Made by a program: the position numbers and the translations under genes. Below, piece by piece: positions 1 to 9,586 of a stretch of DNA of 64,000 nt (position 1 is its first letter; each line of letters starts with the position of its first letter). The DNA is from an uncultured Bacilli bacterium (lineage in GTDB: Bacteria; Bacillota_I; Bacilli_A; RF39; UBA660), in NCBI GenBank assembly GCA_934129945.1, contig CAKOXC010000004.1, positions 7,321 to 71,320 of the forward strand. The letters run 5' to 3'. The notes beneath the pieces are model-generated. The model saw only the letters and a list, made by a program, of their open reading frames with translations, did not search any database and was not told where the DNA came from.

Positions 1-9
1 GGTGATATT

Positions 10-762
10 ATGCGAAAAAATGCAAAGTATATCTTAGTATCTTTGCTGTCATTTTGTTTTGCAGTAAATGTTAATGCTGCAGAATGTAGTTATGAAAAAC
101 AGGTTGAACTTAATAATATTGCATCTACTGTAAAAGCAACTTATGAGGCGGTTGATATTGATACAGGAAAAACAGTTAGTTATGTCGATGAAGATGGAAT
201 TATTGATACTGATAGACAGGTTCCAGTTAAAGAAAAAGGTTTTAATGTTAAGATATTAAATCTTACTGAAAATCTATCAATTAAAGTAACTAATGAAACA
301 GAAGGAACAACAAATTATTACTATTATTCAGATTCTGATAACGGTACTATTACTTTAAGTTCTAAAGTTGCAGATAGAATTTATACATATACAATTACTG
401 TATATGGCACAAAAGATTCATGTGAAGGAATAGAACTACGAAGTTTAAATCTTATAACACCAAAATATAATACATATTCTGATTATTCTTTTTGTAAAGA
501 ATATCCAAATTTTGATTATTGTCAAGAATATGTAGTTGATGATAGTTTTAATTTAGAAGACTTCATTAATAAATCAGCAGCTTATAAAGAAACACAAGAT
601 TCTAAAAATAGTAAAGATAATCAAAAAGATAAAGATAATAATAAATCAAATTTTTTTAAAGAGAATAAAAAATTATTAATTGTATGTGGATCAATCATAT
701 TAATAGTGGGGGTTACTACTACTGTGATTATTATCATAAGAAAAAGGAGTAGATTAATATGA
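10..762 (+). CDS. Secreted, C-terminally membrane-anchored protein of the Tad/T4SS locus
   Basis: The protein has 250 residues. It has an N-terminal signal peptide ending near AAEC (residue 24), a beta-rich, Thr/Asn-rich extracellular part with a few cysteines, a Lys/Asp/Asn-rich linker (about 190-215) and a C-terminal membrane helix (about 222-243) followed by a short basic tail. There is no LPXTG motif, so the helix itself should be the anchor. GGTGAT at 1-6 is the ribosome site. The stop overlaps the next start as ATGA, so the two secreted proteins are translationally coupled. I do not recognise a family. It opens a run of pilus-assembly genes, so a surface accessory or adhesin role is likely. 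Genes of the same operon may lie before the window. Confidence 0.7.
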   Translation: MRKNAKYILVSLLSFCFAVNVNAAECSYEKQVELNNIASTVKATYEAVDIDTGKTVSYVDEDGIIDTDRQVPVKEKGFNVKILNLTENLSIKVTNETEGTTNYYYYSDSDNGTITLSSKVADRIYTYTITVYGTKDSCEGIELRSLNLITPKYNTYSDYSFCKEYPNFDYCQEYVVDDSFNLEDFINKSAAYKETQDSKNSKDNQKDKDNNKSNFFKENKKLLIVCGSIILIVGVTTTVIIIIRKRSRLI

Positions 763-3590
763 AAAATATTTTTAAATATATAGGAGTTATGGGTATAGTT
801 GGATTTGTGTCATTATCTAATATAAATGCTTCAACTGTAAGTGTTGAACCAAAGCCTGGACATGACACAAAGTTTGGATATAAAACTCAAACTCAAACTT
901 TACATACTGAAAATTGTACATATAATATATATTGTCTTGATAAAGGATTACCAAATCAAAGATCATTTGATGGTTGTAGTATATCAGATGTAACTACTAC
1001 TGCATTTGGACAAGTAACAGGTGATCATGATTCTAAAGAATACCAGTATAGAGTCATAGCTAATAACTCTGGTTTAGTAAGAGTTAATTATGCTGATAAA
1101 GCTGTGTCAGTATTAAGCCCAGCAGCGCATGGATATGGCAATTTGACTAATAAGACTGTAAAAAAAAGCGAAATGAAAGAGGCAAATGGAAGCGTATCAT
1201 ATACAACATCTAGTGCTAATGGTTATGGTACTGTAAACGCAACTATAAATCTTGGAAAAGCTGGTTATGGAGATAAATTTTATATTTCTAGAGGATCAGG
1301 AGTTTTAAATGCTATTGATAATGGAAATGGTAGTTATTCTTTAACTATTACTCAAATTCCAATTGCTGAATGTCAAGGTGCAGAGATTGTTGTAAAAGTA
1401 AGAGGAATTTCTTCAAGTTCTTCTAAAGACAGTTCATCAAGTAGTATTTCAATTACACCAGGAACAGTTTACTATGTTGACTGTAATGATAAAGATAGAC
1501 AAAGCTATATACTAGAAATACCTAGTTCTAATCCTAACAGTAGTGGAACTGCTTCAACAGTTACATGTGATATAAATGATATTACAAAAAGCTCAACAGG
1601 TGGTTTGTCATTCACTTTTACAGTTCCTGATGATGATTGCAACTGTAAAGGTACAACTACAATGACAGGAGAATGTGATTCAAACGGTGAAGTTCGAGAT
1701 TTAGAAGATGAAAACAATTTAAAATCTTGTATTAAACAAGGAGGATTTGCTAGCTATTGTAATACAAATTTGCAAAAGAAGACTGATGATAATTCTAATA
1801 AAAAAGGTAACGTTTTAAGTGAAACAAAGCCTGGGAGTTCTGTAACTTTAACAGATAATAATTATTGTAAAGTATATTGTTTAGAAAAGATAGATTTTAA
1901 TTTACCTGGTACAATAAATACAGATAATGGAAGTTATTTCAAATTGAAAAAAGATTGGAATAAAGCTAATGATAGTGGAACGAATATGAGTATAAAAGGT
2001 ACAAGAACTTGTTATACTTCTGAGATTAAAAAGAAGGAATTCATTGAAAAAACTAAGTCTTTACAAATAAGTATTCGTGATAGTTGGAATGAATATCAAA
2101 AAAATAAGAAAAAACAAGAGATAGTTGATAATGCAGGTAAGTATAAAAAAAGTGGTACAAAGGATTGTACTTATCCTACTACAGAAGTGCAATATGTTAA
2201 AGATGCAAAGGGAAATCTCGTAAAGAATGCTGATGGAACTTATAAAACGACAACTGTAAATACGACAGGAACAAAACCAAATCCATATACATATTATGAA
2301 GCAACTAATGTTAGTTATCCATACGAAAAGGGTACATCAGATGGGGATGGAACATGGAATTCTAAATTAGGTACAGATACAGTTAGCTTGACTTGGGGAA
2401 ATAATCCAACATGTAATGCTGATGGAACTATAACAGAAGATACAGCAAAACCTGAAATTACATTAACTACAGAATATGCTAGTCTTTTAAATGATTTAGC
2501 TAGTGAAATTCAAAAATATAAATCATGTACTGAATGGAATAATAATTATTGTTTTGATCCTGATATAAGTTTTAGTTATGACGAAGTTTATAATAATTTA
2601 GTATCTGGTAAAATTGATAAAATAGTTTCAGAAGTTTCAAATCAGACAATTCATTATACTAGTGTTAACAATGATTATAAAGATGGAGATAAAACTGACG
2701 GTAAAAAAACAGTTCAAAAATATATTTATGTAAATGACACTACTAGTCGTACTCAAACTTCTGATATTGATTTAAATACTATTTATATGAAGCAAGAAGT
2801 TGTTAAAAAAGCAACTTATAAAGATGCTACAAAGGAAATATATACTTATCATCCATTTGGAACAATTGTTATTGATAAAAATACAGTAGAGAAAAAAGAA
2901 AACTTAAGAAGTTTAGGATATGCTTTCCCAATTGCTTTACAACATGATCCAGATACTGGAATTTATAATTACTATTTAGCAATTTCTAATATCGGTGTTG
3001 GTGGTGATGACGCTGGTGAGTGTAGATATACTAATAAAATAATTGGTGATAGTTGTTCAATATTTAATACAAAAACTGAAGCAGAGACAGGTAAAGAGTA
3101 TGTATGCCAATATAAAACAAAGAAATGTCCTGAATGCGAAGTTGAATGTGTTTGCCCAGATGGTTCTACAAACTGTTATGTTGAAAATAAAGTTTGTAAA
3201 TTTAAAGAATGTGAAGATTGTAAAGTTGAATGTATAGGTACATGTGTTTGGAATGATGGAGACACAACAATTTCATATAAAACTATATCTTTAGATGATG
3301 TTTATCAAGACGACACACAAATTGGTGGAAACTGGACAGAAGAAGATGTTAAGGCTATCCAAGATAAAGGCCAAACAATTTATGAAAATAAACCTGTATT
3401 TAAAATTGAATTAACACCTTCACTTATGAATAAAATAAGACAATATAACGAAGATAATAAAGAATATAGTAATGATACATTAAGTTGTAGCAATAAGAAT
3501 TCAAGTGGTGAATATTATTGTACAAGTAGTTTCTTGAAAGATTTTTTAAGTAAGCAACATGCAAATTATACAGATTTTGATAGAAAATAA
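759..3590 (+). CDS. Large secreted cysteine-rich protein of the Tad/T4SS locus
   Basis: The protein has 943 residues with a signal peptide (about 1-24, cleavage near NINAST) and no visible C-terminal helix or sorting motif. It is rich in Ser/Thr/Asn/Tyr and has about 33 cysteines, unusual for a secreted protein of a low-GC Firmicute. Eleven of them fall in one patch at about 780-835 with repeated CPEC, CEDC and VEC units, suggesting a disulfide-rich module. It overlaps the preceding gene by 4 bases and has AAAGGAGT just upstream. Position ahead of cpaB/tadA suggests a pilus-associated adhesin or tip protein, but that is inference; no family is recognised. Confidence 0.65.
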   Translation: MKNIFKYIGVMGIVGFVSLSNINASTVSVEPKPGHDTKFGYKTQTQTLHTENCTYNIYCLDKGLPNQRSFDGCSISDVTTTAFGQVTGDHDSKEYQYRVIANNSGLVRVNYADKAVSVLSPAAHGYGNLTNKTVKKSEMKEANGSVSYTTSSANGYGTVNATINLGKAGYGDKFYISRGSGVLNAIDNGNGSYSLTITQIPIAECQGAEIVVKVRGISSSSSKDSSSSSISITPGTVYYVDCNDKDRQSYILEIPSSNPNSSGTASTVTCDINDITKSSTGGLSFTFTVPDDDCNCKGTTTMTGECDSNGEVRDLEDENNLKSCIKQGGFASYCNTNLQKKTDDNSNKKGNVLSETKPGSSVTLTDNNYCKVYCLEKIDFNLPGTINTDNGSYFKLKKDWNKANDSGTNMSIKGTRTCYTSEIKKKEFIEKTKSLQISIRDSWNEYQKNKKKQEIVDNAGKYKKSGTKDCTYPTTEVQYVKDAKGNLVKNADGTYKTTTVNTTGTKPNPYTYYEATNVSYPYEKGTSDGDGTWNSKLGTDTVSLTWGNNPTCNADGTITEDTAKPEITLTTEYASLLNDLASEIQKYKSCTEWNNNYCFDPDISFSYDEVYNNLVSGKIDKIVSEVSNQTIHYTSVNNDYKDGDKTDGKKTVQKYIYVNDTTSRTQTSDIDLNTIYMKQEVVKKATYKDATKEIYTYHPFGTIVIDKNTVEKKENLRSLGYAFPIALQHDPDTGIYNYYLAISNIGVGGDDAGECRYTNKIIGDSCSIFNTKTEAETGKEYVCQYKTKKCPECEVECVCPDGSTNCYVENKVCKFKECEDCKVECIGTCVWNDGDTTISYKTISLDDVYQDDTQIGGNWTEEDVKAIQDKGQTIYENKPVFKIELTPSLMNKIRQYNEDNKEYSNDTLSCSNKNSSGEYYCTSSFLKDFLSKQHANYTDFDRK

Positions 3591-3610
3591 CGGAAAGGAT
3601 TGAATAATAA

Positions 3611-4024
3611 ATGAAAGAAGTTTATTGGGGATATTGGTTAATAGTTTTAGGTGTATTTATAACTGTGGTTATGATGATGATAACTAATGTTACAACTTCT
3701 AGTACTCAAGATTATTATTTAATCAAAGAAGTTACGGAAGCTTCAATGTTTGATGCTGTAGATTTAGCTACTTATAGAGAAAATCAAACCTTAAAAATTA
3801 ATCAAGAAAAATTTGTTGAAAGTTTTATTAGAAGATTTTCTGAAAATGTAAGTTTATCAACAACATATAATATTGAATTCTACGCAATTCAAGAGCAGCC
3901 ACCAAAAGTTAGTGTTAAAGTATCGAGTAAATCAAGTGTATTTACAATATCTGGAGATAGTAAAAGTTTTGATTTAGTTGATAAAGTTGATGGTATTCTT
4001 GAATTACCTAATAATAATAAATAA
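3611..4024 (+). CDS. TadE-like pseudopilin candidate
   Basis: This 137-residue protein starts MKEVYWGYW and has one N-terminal membrane helix (about 7-27). Next come a stretch like the region after the helix in TadE-type minor pilins (about 30-55, with an acidic and Ala/Thr pattern) and a small beta-rich extracellular domain. The short charged leader recalls the MKEA/MREA starts of the proteins at 9587-11175. It sits directly before cpaB and tadA. Assignment as a minor pilin rests on topology and context, not on a clear family motif. Confidence 0.5.
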   Translation: MKEVYWGYWLIVLGVFITVVMMMITNVTTSSTQDYYLIKEVTEASMFDAVDLATYRENQTLKINQEKFVESFIRRFSENVSLSTTYNIEFYAIQEQPPKVSVKVSSKSSVFTISGDSKSFDLVDKVDGILELPNNNK

Positions 4025-4047
4025 AAAGGAATAAAAAGGAGGAAATA

Positions 4048-4905
4048 ATGGCAAATTTATTAACAACAATTAAAAGATTTTTAGGTAATAAGAATACAGT
4101 AACAATTTTAGGAGTTATAGCCGGTGTATTAGTTATATACATTGGCTATAATTGGCGTGTAAAGCAAGCTATTAAACCTGTTACTGTACCTTATGCTAAA
4201 GTAGAAATATCTTCAAGAACTCAAATTACAGAAGATATGATTGGTTATATGGAGGTATCAAGTAGTTTAGTTAACAATAGTCCTAACTTAATACAAAATG
4301 CTAGTCAAATAATCAATAATTATGCTGCTTATGGAGTAACTATCCCTGCAAATAGTTTATTCTATACATCAGCTATAATGACTGAATCAGAAATGCCTGA
4401 TTCTGCATTTGCAAATATTCCGGATGGATATACAATTTATTCATTATCTGTAGATTTACATGATACATATGGAAACTCAATATACCCTGGTAATTATATT
4501 GATTTATATTTAAAAGCTACTGATGATAGTGGAAAAATTATATTTGGTAAATTAATTGAAAGTATTGAAGTATTAGCTGTAAAAGATAGTCAAGGAAATC
4601 ATGTTTTTGAAACTACTGTAGAATCAAGAACACCTGCAGAATTATTATTTGCAGTACCTGATGATATGTACTTATTATTAATGAAAGCTGGATATGTTTC
4701 TGGTGGAGTGGATATACTTCCAGTACCAAGAAATGCATCATATTCTGCTAATCCTGGTGAAACTTCAGTTGCATCAGATTATATTAAGAACTTTATCTTA
4801 TCTAAAACAGCAACAATCCCTGATAATGTTGTAACTAATACTACAAATAACAGTAATACAAATAATGATAATACTACAAACAACAATAATAATAATAACG
4901 ATTAA
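4048..4905 (+). CDS. cpaB: CpaB/RcpC-like SAF-domain pilus assembly protein
   Basis: The protein has 285 residues. It has one N-terminal membrane helix (about 17-35), a SAF domain (about 45-110, 'VPYAKVEISSRTQITEDM') and the RcpC/CpaB domain that follows it in this family ('SLSVDLHDTYGNSIYPGNYI', then 'ESIEVLAVKD'). The last 35 residues are almost pure Asn/Thr. In diderms CpaB works with the secretin; no secretin is present here, so in this monoderm it probably forms a periplasm-like or wall-spanning part of the pilus base. AGGAGGA precedes the start. It is followed at once by tadA-tadB-tadC, the usual Tad order. Confidence 0.8.
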   Translation: MANLLTTIKRFLGNKNTVTILGVIAGVLVIYIGYNWRVKQAIKPVTVPYAKVEISSRTQITEDMIGYMEVSSSLVNNSPNLIQNASQIINNYAAYGVTIPANSLFYTSAIMTESEMPDSAFANIPDGYTIYSLSVDLHDTYGNSIYPGNYIDLYLKATDDSGKIIFGKLIESIEVLAVKDSQGNHVFETTVESRTPAELLFAVPDDMYLLLMKAGYVSGGVDILPVPRNASYSANPGETSVASDYIKNFILSKTATIPDNVVTNTTNNSNTNNDNTTNNNNNNND

Positions 4906-4938
4906 TATGATTTAAAGAATAAAAAAGGAGGTGATTTT

Positions 4939-6231
4939 ATGAATGATGCTATATTCTCTCAGTTAGATTTTGGACCATTAAATGAATTTTTAATGGATGA
5001 TAATGTTACCGATATTTCTTATAGTAACAATGGTCAAGTATTTTTAAAAACCTTAACTAAAGGTGTTTATAAAGTTGAAAGACCAGAGATAAATAATGCA
5101 TTAATGGAAAAATTAGCATTTCAATGTTCTAATGTTATGGGTAAAACATTTAATATGGCTCATCCTTTTCTAGATGCAGAAAGTACAGAGTTACGTTTAA
5201 ATTTCGTTCATGAATCAATTGCAACTAATGGAATAGCAGTATTAATTCGTAAAACACCTGCTAAAATTCGTTTAAATAGAGATAAATTATTAAGAGAAGA
5301 TTATGTAACAGAGGATTTACTTAACTTCTTAATTGATTGTGTTCATGCTCGTTGTAATATTATAGTAAGTGGTGAAACTGGTTCAGGTAAAACAGAACTA
5401 GTCAAATATCTTGCAAGTAATACAAGAGAAGATGAAAAAATTATTTCAATAGAAGATACTTTAGAGTTACACTTAGATAGAATTTATCCACATCGTGATA
5501 TTGTTGCAATGAAAACTAATAATATTGCATCTTATACTGATGTACTTGTTACATGTATGAGACAAAACCCAATATGGATATTACTTGCCGAGGTTCGTAG
5601 TGCTGAAGCAGTACTTGCAATCCGTAACTCAATATCTTCTGGACACCATATCATGTCAACAATTCATGCTGACAAAGCTGCAAGTATTCCAATGCGTATG
5701 TATTCATTACTTGAATCAAGTCAAGATACAGATCAATTCTTATCTTCAATTCATAGATATGTTCAATTAGGAATATATGTTAAAGGTTACATGAGTAAAA
5801 AATATAATAGATTTCAACGTGAAATACTTGAAGTTTGTGAATTTTATGTTGATGATGATAATAAACCATGTACAAATGAAATTTATAAAAAAAGTTTGGA
5901 TGGAACAATGAGTTTCAATAATCCAACACAACATTTAAAAGATTATTGTAGTATTCAAGGAATTGATTTAGGTGATGATCCATTCCACTTGGTAACAGAA
6001 AAAAAATCAACAAATAATTTAAAAAATCCATTAGAAGAACAAACACCAACCACTTCTAATGAAATAAAAAATGTTGATAAAGCTCCTGTTAATCAACAGG
6101 TGGAAGTAAAACCTATTAATTCTACTGTGGAAAACCCTACTGTTATCAACAGTGTTCCTACAAATCAAAATAATAATCAAATAAACAATATATCTAATAT
6201 AAGTAATATAGATGTATTAGATATTATATAG
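4939..6231 (+). CDS. tadA: TadA/VirB11-type secretion ATPase
   Basis: This 430-residue cytoplasmic ATPase should power pilus assembly. Residues 1-125 form the N-terminal domain. Walker A is GETGSGKT at 145-152, then the Asp-box region ('ISIEDTLELHL'), the Walker B segment ('NPIWILLAEVRSAEA') and the His box ('GHHIMSTIHADKA'). These are the four signatures of the TadA/VirB11/PilT family. The last 60 residues are an Asn/Gln/Thr-rich extension not needed by the family and probably disordered. GGAGGTGAT lies just before the start. Because VirB11 and TadA belong to one superfamily, it could serve the T4SS half as well as the Tad half; adjacent tadB/tadC favour Tad. Confidence 0.92.
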   Translation: MNDAIFSQLDFGPLNEFLMDDNVTDISYSNNGQVFLKTLTKGVYKVERPEINNALMEKLAFQCSNVMGKTFNMAHPFLDAESTELRLNFVHESIATNGIAVLIRKTPAKIRLNRDKLLREDYVTEDLLNFLIDCVHARCNIIVSGETGSGKTELVKYLASNTREDEKIISIEDTLELHLDRIYPHRDIVAMKTNNIASYTDVLVTCMRQNPIWILLAEVRSAEAVLAIRNSISSGHHIMSTIHADKAASIPMRMYSLLESSQDTDQFLSSIHRYVQLGIYVKGYMSKKYNRFQREILEVCEFYVDDDNKPCTNEIYKKSLDGTMSFNNPTQHLKDYCSIQGIDLGDDPFHLVTEKKSTNNLKNPLEEQTPTTSNEIKNVDKAPVNQQVEVKPINSTVENPTVINSVPTNQNNNQINNISNISNIDVLDII

Positions 6232-6253
6232 AATAAGGAAGAGAGGTATAGTA

Positions 6254-7147
6254 ATGGTACTTATATTATTATTAGCAATTGCCATATATGTAGTTTCTTA
6301 TAGATTAAATAAAGGTGAAAATGTTTATAAATTCTTTATTACCTCTGTACAAAATGCATATGAAAAATACGCTCCATATTCTTTTAAAGAAGTTAGACAA
6401 AAAACTAAAGAATTAGGAAGAGAATATACAGCAAAACAATATGCAATACAAATAAGTATAATTGGTGGGTTTGCTGGAGTTATATCATATTTGTATTTTT
6501 ACAACGTTTTAATAACTATAATTTATGTAATAATAGCTATAGCTTTTATTCCTTATTTAGCATATTTAAGATGTCAAAAAGTATATAGTGAATATATATT
6601 TGAACAAATTCAAATATATACTACTAACGTTATTATGGAATTTAATACTACTCAATCATTTGTTAAATCTTTAGAAGGTGTTAGAGATTCTGGTATCCTA
6701 CTGGATCCAGTTTTACAAGATGTTAAAACTATGATTGATATGTCTTATCAAAATGGTACAATTGATGAATCTATTGAATATTTTAATGCTAAATATCCAT
6801 TCTATATGGTAAAAAATATGAATCAATTGTTTTTACAAATTACTAAAGAAGGTGCTAAAGATTCTGGTGAAGCATTAGAAAATATGGCAATGGATATAGA
6901 TGCTTTAGTAGAAGGTGTTTATAGAGACCAAATGGATAGAGTAGAATTCCATAGAAAATTCTTAACATTTGGTGTTGCATTATTCTTTCTAGTACTTGCA
7001 ATGCAATTTTTATTAGGAACAGATTCATATATTGAACTATTAGATATGTTTTATGTTCAAATAATATTACATTTGATAATAATAATTAATGCTTATTTCT
7101 TATTATCTGGTGAAAAATTCTACAATGAAGATGTGGGGGTTGAGTAA
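6254..7147 (+). CDS. tadB: TadB-like inner membrane platform protein
   Basis: The protein has 297 residues and the topology of a T2SSF/TadB platform protein: an N-terminal helix, a helix pair at about 70-105, a cytoplasmic helical domain (about 110-225, with a segment around 'KEGAKDSGEALENMAMDI') and two C-terminal helices. It would recruit TadA and pass pilin subunits into the pilus. It lies 22 bases after tadA and 2 bases before tadC. The GAGAGG site precedes the start. Confidence 0.85.
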   Translation: MVLILLLAIAIYVVSYRLNKGENVYKFFITSVQNAYEKYAPYSFKEVRQKTKELGREYTAKQYAIQISIIGGFAGVISYLYFYNVLITIIYVIIAIAFIPYLAYLRCQKVYSEYIFEQIQIYTTNVIMEFNTTQSFVKSLEGVRDSGILLDPVLQDVKTMIDMSYQNGTIDESIEYFNAKYPFYMVKNMNQLFLQITKEGAKDSGEALENMAMDIDALVEGVYRDQMDRVEFHRKFLTFGVALFFLVLAMQFLLGTDSYIELLDMFYVQIILHLIIIINAYFLLSGEKFYNEDVGVE

Positions 7148-7149
7148 TT

Positions 7150-7938
7150 ATGCATATAGAAATAGTTATTTTAGCAGCAATTATATTATTTGTTTTAAAC
7201 TATACTGGAAGAATTAACGCTAATAGATTTATTACTGACAATACTGAATATTTTAGAAAATTAAAAGAAGACGATTGGGATTTTTTAGTAAAAGCTAGAT
7301 ATGGCGATGGAGCAAACCCAGACATATTATTTACTAAGAGAGTTCAAAATGCTGGAATAGTATTAGTATTATGCTTATTTATCTTTATTTCTAACTTCAG
7401 TTATGCAACATTCTTAGTTTCATTAATTGCAGCCTATTTAATGTTTAAGTCTGGTTATAGTAGTATGAAAAAGTATTATAAAAAACATTTGAGTGAAATA
7501 GATTCAATGTTACCACATTATTTAAAAAGTTTGGAAATATTAATTCAACACTATACAGTACCTGTTGCTATTGGTAAATCAATATCTGATGCTCCTGAAA
7601 TATTTAGAGAAGGACTTCAAGAAATGATTAATGAAATTAATGCTGGTAATGATAAAATAGATCCATACATGAATTTTGCTAAAGAATATCCAGTAAGAGA
7701 TTCAATGAGAATGATGAGACTTTTATATCGTTTAAGTTTAGGTAAACAGGAACATAAACAAGAACAATTATTAACATTCTCAAAAACAATATCTAATCTA
7801 CAACAAAAAGCACGTGAAACACGTTATAAAAATAGATTAGATAAGATGGAAAGCAAAACAATGTCAATGTTAATTACTACAGGTTTAGGAGTTATGATAC
7901 TTTTAATATTTGCAGTATTACAAATGATGAATTTATAA
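7150..7938 (+). CDS. tadC: TadC-like inner membrane platform protein
   Basis: The protein has 262 residues, shorter than but parallel to TadB: an N-terminal helix, a helix pair (about 72-105), a cytoplasmic helical T2SSF-like domain (about 115-225) and a C-terminal helix (about 235-258). It is the last gene before a strong terminator, closing the first transcription unit. Its ribosome site (GGGGTTGAG) overlaps the tadB stop, indicating coupled translation. TadB and TadC normally form the platform together. Confidence 0.83.
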   Translation: MHIEIVILAAIILFVLNYTGRINANRFITDNTEYFRKLKEDDWDFLVKARYGDGANPDILFTKRVQNAGIVLVLCLFIFISNFSYATFLVSLIAAYLMFKSGYSSMKKYYKKHLSEIDSMLPHYLKSLEILIQHYTVPVAIGKSISDAPEIFREGLQEMINEINAGNDKIDPYMNFAKEYPVRDSMRMMRLLYRLSLGKQEHKQEQLLTFSKTISNLQQKARETRYKNRLDKMESKTMSMLITTGLGVMILLIFAVLQMMNL

Positions 7939-7949
7939 TATTTTAAATT

Positions 7950-7977
7950 ATCTCTTTTATAAAAGAGATTTTTTTTA
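7950..7977 (+). terminator. Rho-independent terminator after tadC
   Basis: The arms ATCTCTTTT and AAAAGAGAT form a 9-bp stem with a very short loop, followed at once by a run of eight T. It separates the cpaB-tadABC unit from the gene at 8010. Confidence 0.85.
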
Positions 7978-8009
7978 TATAATTAAAGTAATAGTTAGGA
8001 AGATAGATT

Positions 8010-9497
8010 ATGAAAAAGAAAATAGAATCAATGTCAAGATTTTTTCCGTATATTTTAGGAATACTAATAATAGCTTTTGTATTAATCCAAAAATTTTCTC
8101 AAAATGATTTGTATTTTGATATAAGAACTGGAAAAGATATTTTAAAATATGGAATTGATTTCAAAGATCATTTCAGTTTTATACCAGGATTAAAATATTT
8201 ATACCATCATTGGTTTTATGATTTAATAATATATTTTATTTATACTAAATTTAATTATGTTGGAGTATTTATTTTTTTCTATTCTCTGTATGTTTTATTT
8301 GGATTAATTTTATTTAAAACTAATTATAAGGCTGATAAGAATAAATTTTTATCATTTATAGTTTCTATTATTACTTTATATTTAATGAAAGACTTTTTTG
8401 GAACACGAGTTCAATCGATTTCTTATATTATTTTCTTTTTAGAAATAATTTTTATAAATAAACTTTATAACACAGGTGAAATAAAGTATTCAATAATATT
8501 AATTTTAATGTCAATATTGTTGGTTAACATTCATATGCCAGTTTGGATACTATATTTGATTTTTTTCCTTCCATTTATCGCCGAAATATTATTTAGTAAA
8601 TTTTCTAAATTATATAATAAAAATATTACAAATAAATTAATATTTTGTAATCCAAAGAATTTGAAAATATTTTTAATAACTTTTATAGTGGTAATTCTAA
8701 CAGGGTTAATTTCACCTTATAAATTTATGCCTTATATATTTTTTATCAAAACACTAGGAAATCCATATTATTCTTATATTGGAGAAATGCAAAAAACAAT
8801 TTTAATTAATTCTATTCCATTTTTAATTATAGTATTTTGTTCTATTATTACTTTAATTTTTTGTAAAGTTAAAGCAAGAGACTTTTTCTTGATTTTTGGA
8901 TTATTATTACTTGCATTATTTGCAAATAGACACAGATCCTACTTCTGTACAATTATTCCAACATTAATTTATAAAATAATTGTTGAAAACGATTTTAAAA
9001 TAATAAAATTAAAATTACCTAATTTTAAAGTTAATACTACTCTTATAAGTTTTGTTTTAACTTTATTACTTATAATTTTATATGTAATGTGTTTCATAAC
9101 ATTAAATTTAAAAAAATTTAATTATCATGAAAATGAAAATTATCCAAATGAAACTATAAAATATATAAAAAAAAATATAGATAAAAAGAATTTAAGAATA
9201 TACAATAATTTTAATATTGGATCATATCTTGCTTTTAATGATGTGCTAAATTTTGTTGATTCAAGAGCAGAAGTTTTTATGGAAAATTTTAATAATAGTA
9301 AAGATATTTTAGAAGACATTTTTATTAATATAAAAAAATATGAAGATTACGAAAAAATAATAAAAAAATATAACTTTAACTATATTTTGGTAGAAAAAGG
9401 TGAAATTTTAAATAGTTACATAAAAGATAAAGAAGACTATCAATTATTATATAATGAAAAAAATGAATACTTTTTATATAGTGTAAATCTAAAATAA
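8010..9497 (+). CDS. Multi-membrane GT-C-like protein inside the Tad locus
   Basis: The protein has 495 residues and about 9-11 membrane helices, with a soluble C-terminal part (about 380-495). The first loop reads 'NDLYFDIRTGKDILKYG' followed by 'HHWFYDLIIYF'. This matches the pattern of bacterial GT-C-like membrane proteins whose first loop is usually D-x-W-W-H-x-x-x-G with a later H-E-W. The acidic loop residue would be the catalytic site in a lipid-linked sugar transferase. It sits between the tadC terminator and the pilin promoter, so glycosylation of pilins or the secreted Cys-rich proteins is plausible but unproven. AGGAAGAT precedes the start. Confidence 0.55.
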   Translation: MKKKIESMSRFFPYILGILIIAFVLIQKFSQNDLYFDIRTGKDILKYGIDFKDHFSFIPGLKYLYHHWFYDLIIYFIYTKFNYVGVFIFFYSLYVLFGLILFKTNYKADKNKFLSFIVSIITLYLMKDFFGTRVQSISYIIFFLEIIFINKLYNTGEIKYSIILILMSILLVNIHMPVWILYLIFFLPFIAEILFSKFSKLYNKNITNKLIFCNPKNLKIFLITFIVVILTGLISPYKFMPYIFFIKTLGNPYYSYIGEMQKTILINSIPFLIIVFCSIITLIFCKVKARDFFLIFGLLLLALFANRHRSYFCTIIPTLIYKIIVENDFKIIKLKLPNFKVNTTLISFVLTLLLIILYVMCFITLNLKKFNYHENENYPNETIKYIKKNIDKKNLRIYNNFNIGSYLAFNDVLNFVDSRAEVFMENFNNSKDILEDIFINIKKYEDYEKIIKKYNFNYILVEKGEILNSYIKDKEDYQLLYNEKNEYFLYSVNLK

Positions 9498-9513
9498 AAA
9501 TTTTCGAATAATG

Positions 9514-9542
9514 TTGATAAATTGATTTATTAACGGTATAAT
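9514..9542 (+). promoter_or_regulatory. Sigma-A promoter for the pilin-like operon
   Basis: TTGATA at 9514-9519 and a perfect TATAAT at 9537-9542 are 17 bases apart. Transcription should start near 9549, leaving a leader of about 40 bases before the gene at 9587. This is one of the best promoter matches in the window. Confidence 0.75.
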
Positions 9543-9586
9543 AATAATGTATAAAATTAAAGATAAAGAAAGAAGGAATTTTATTT

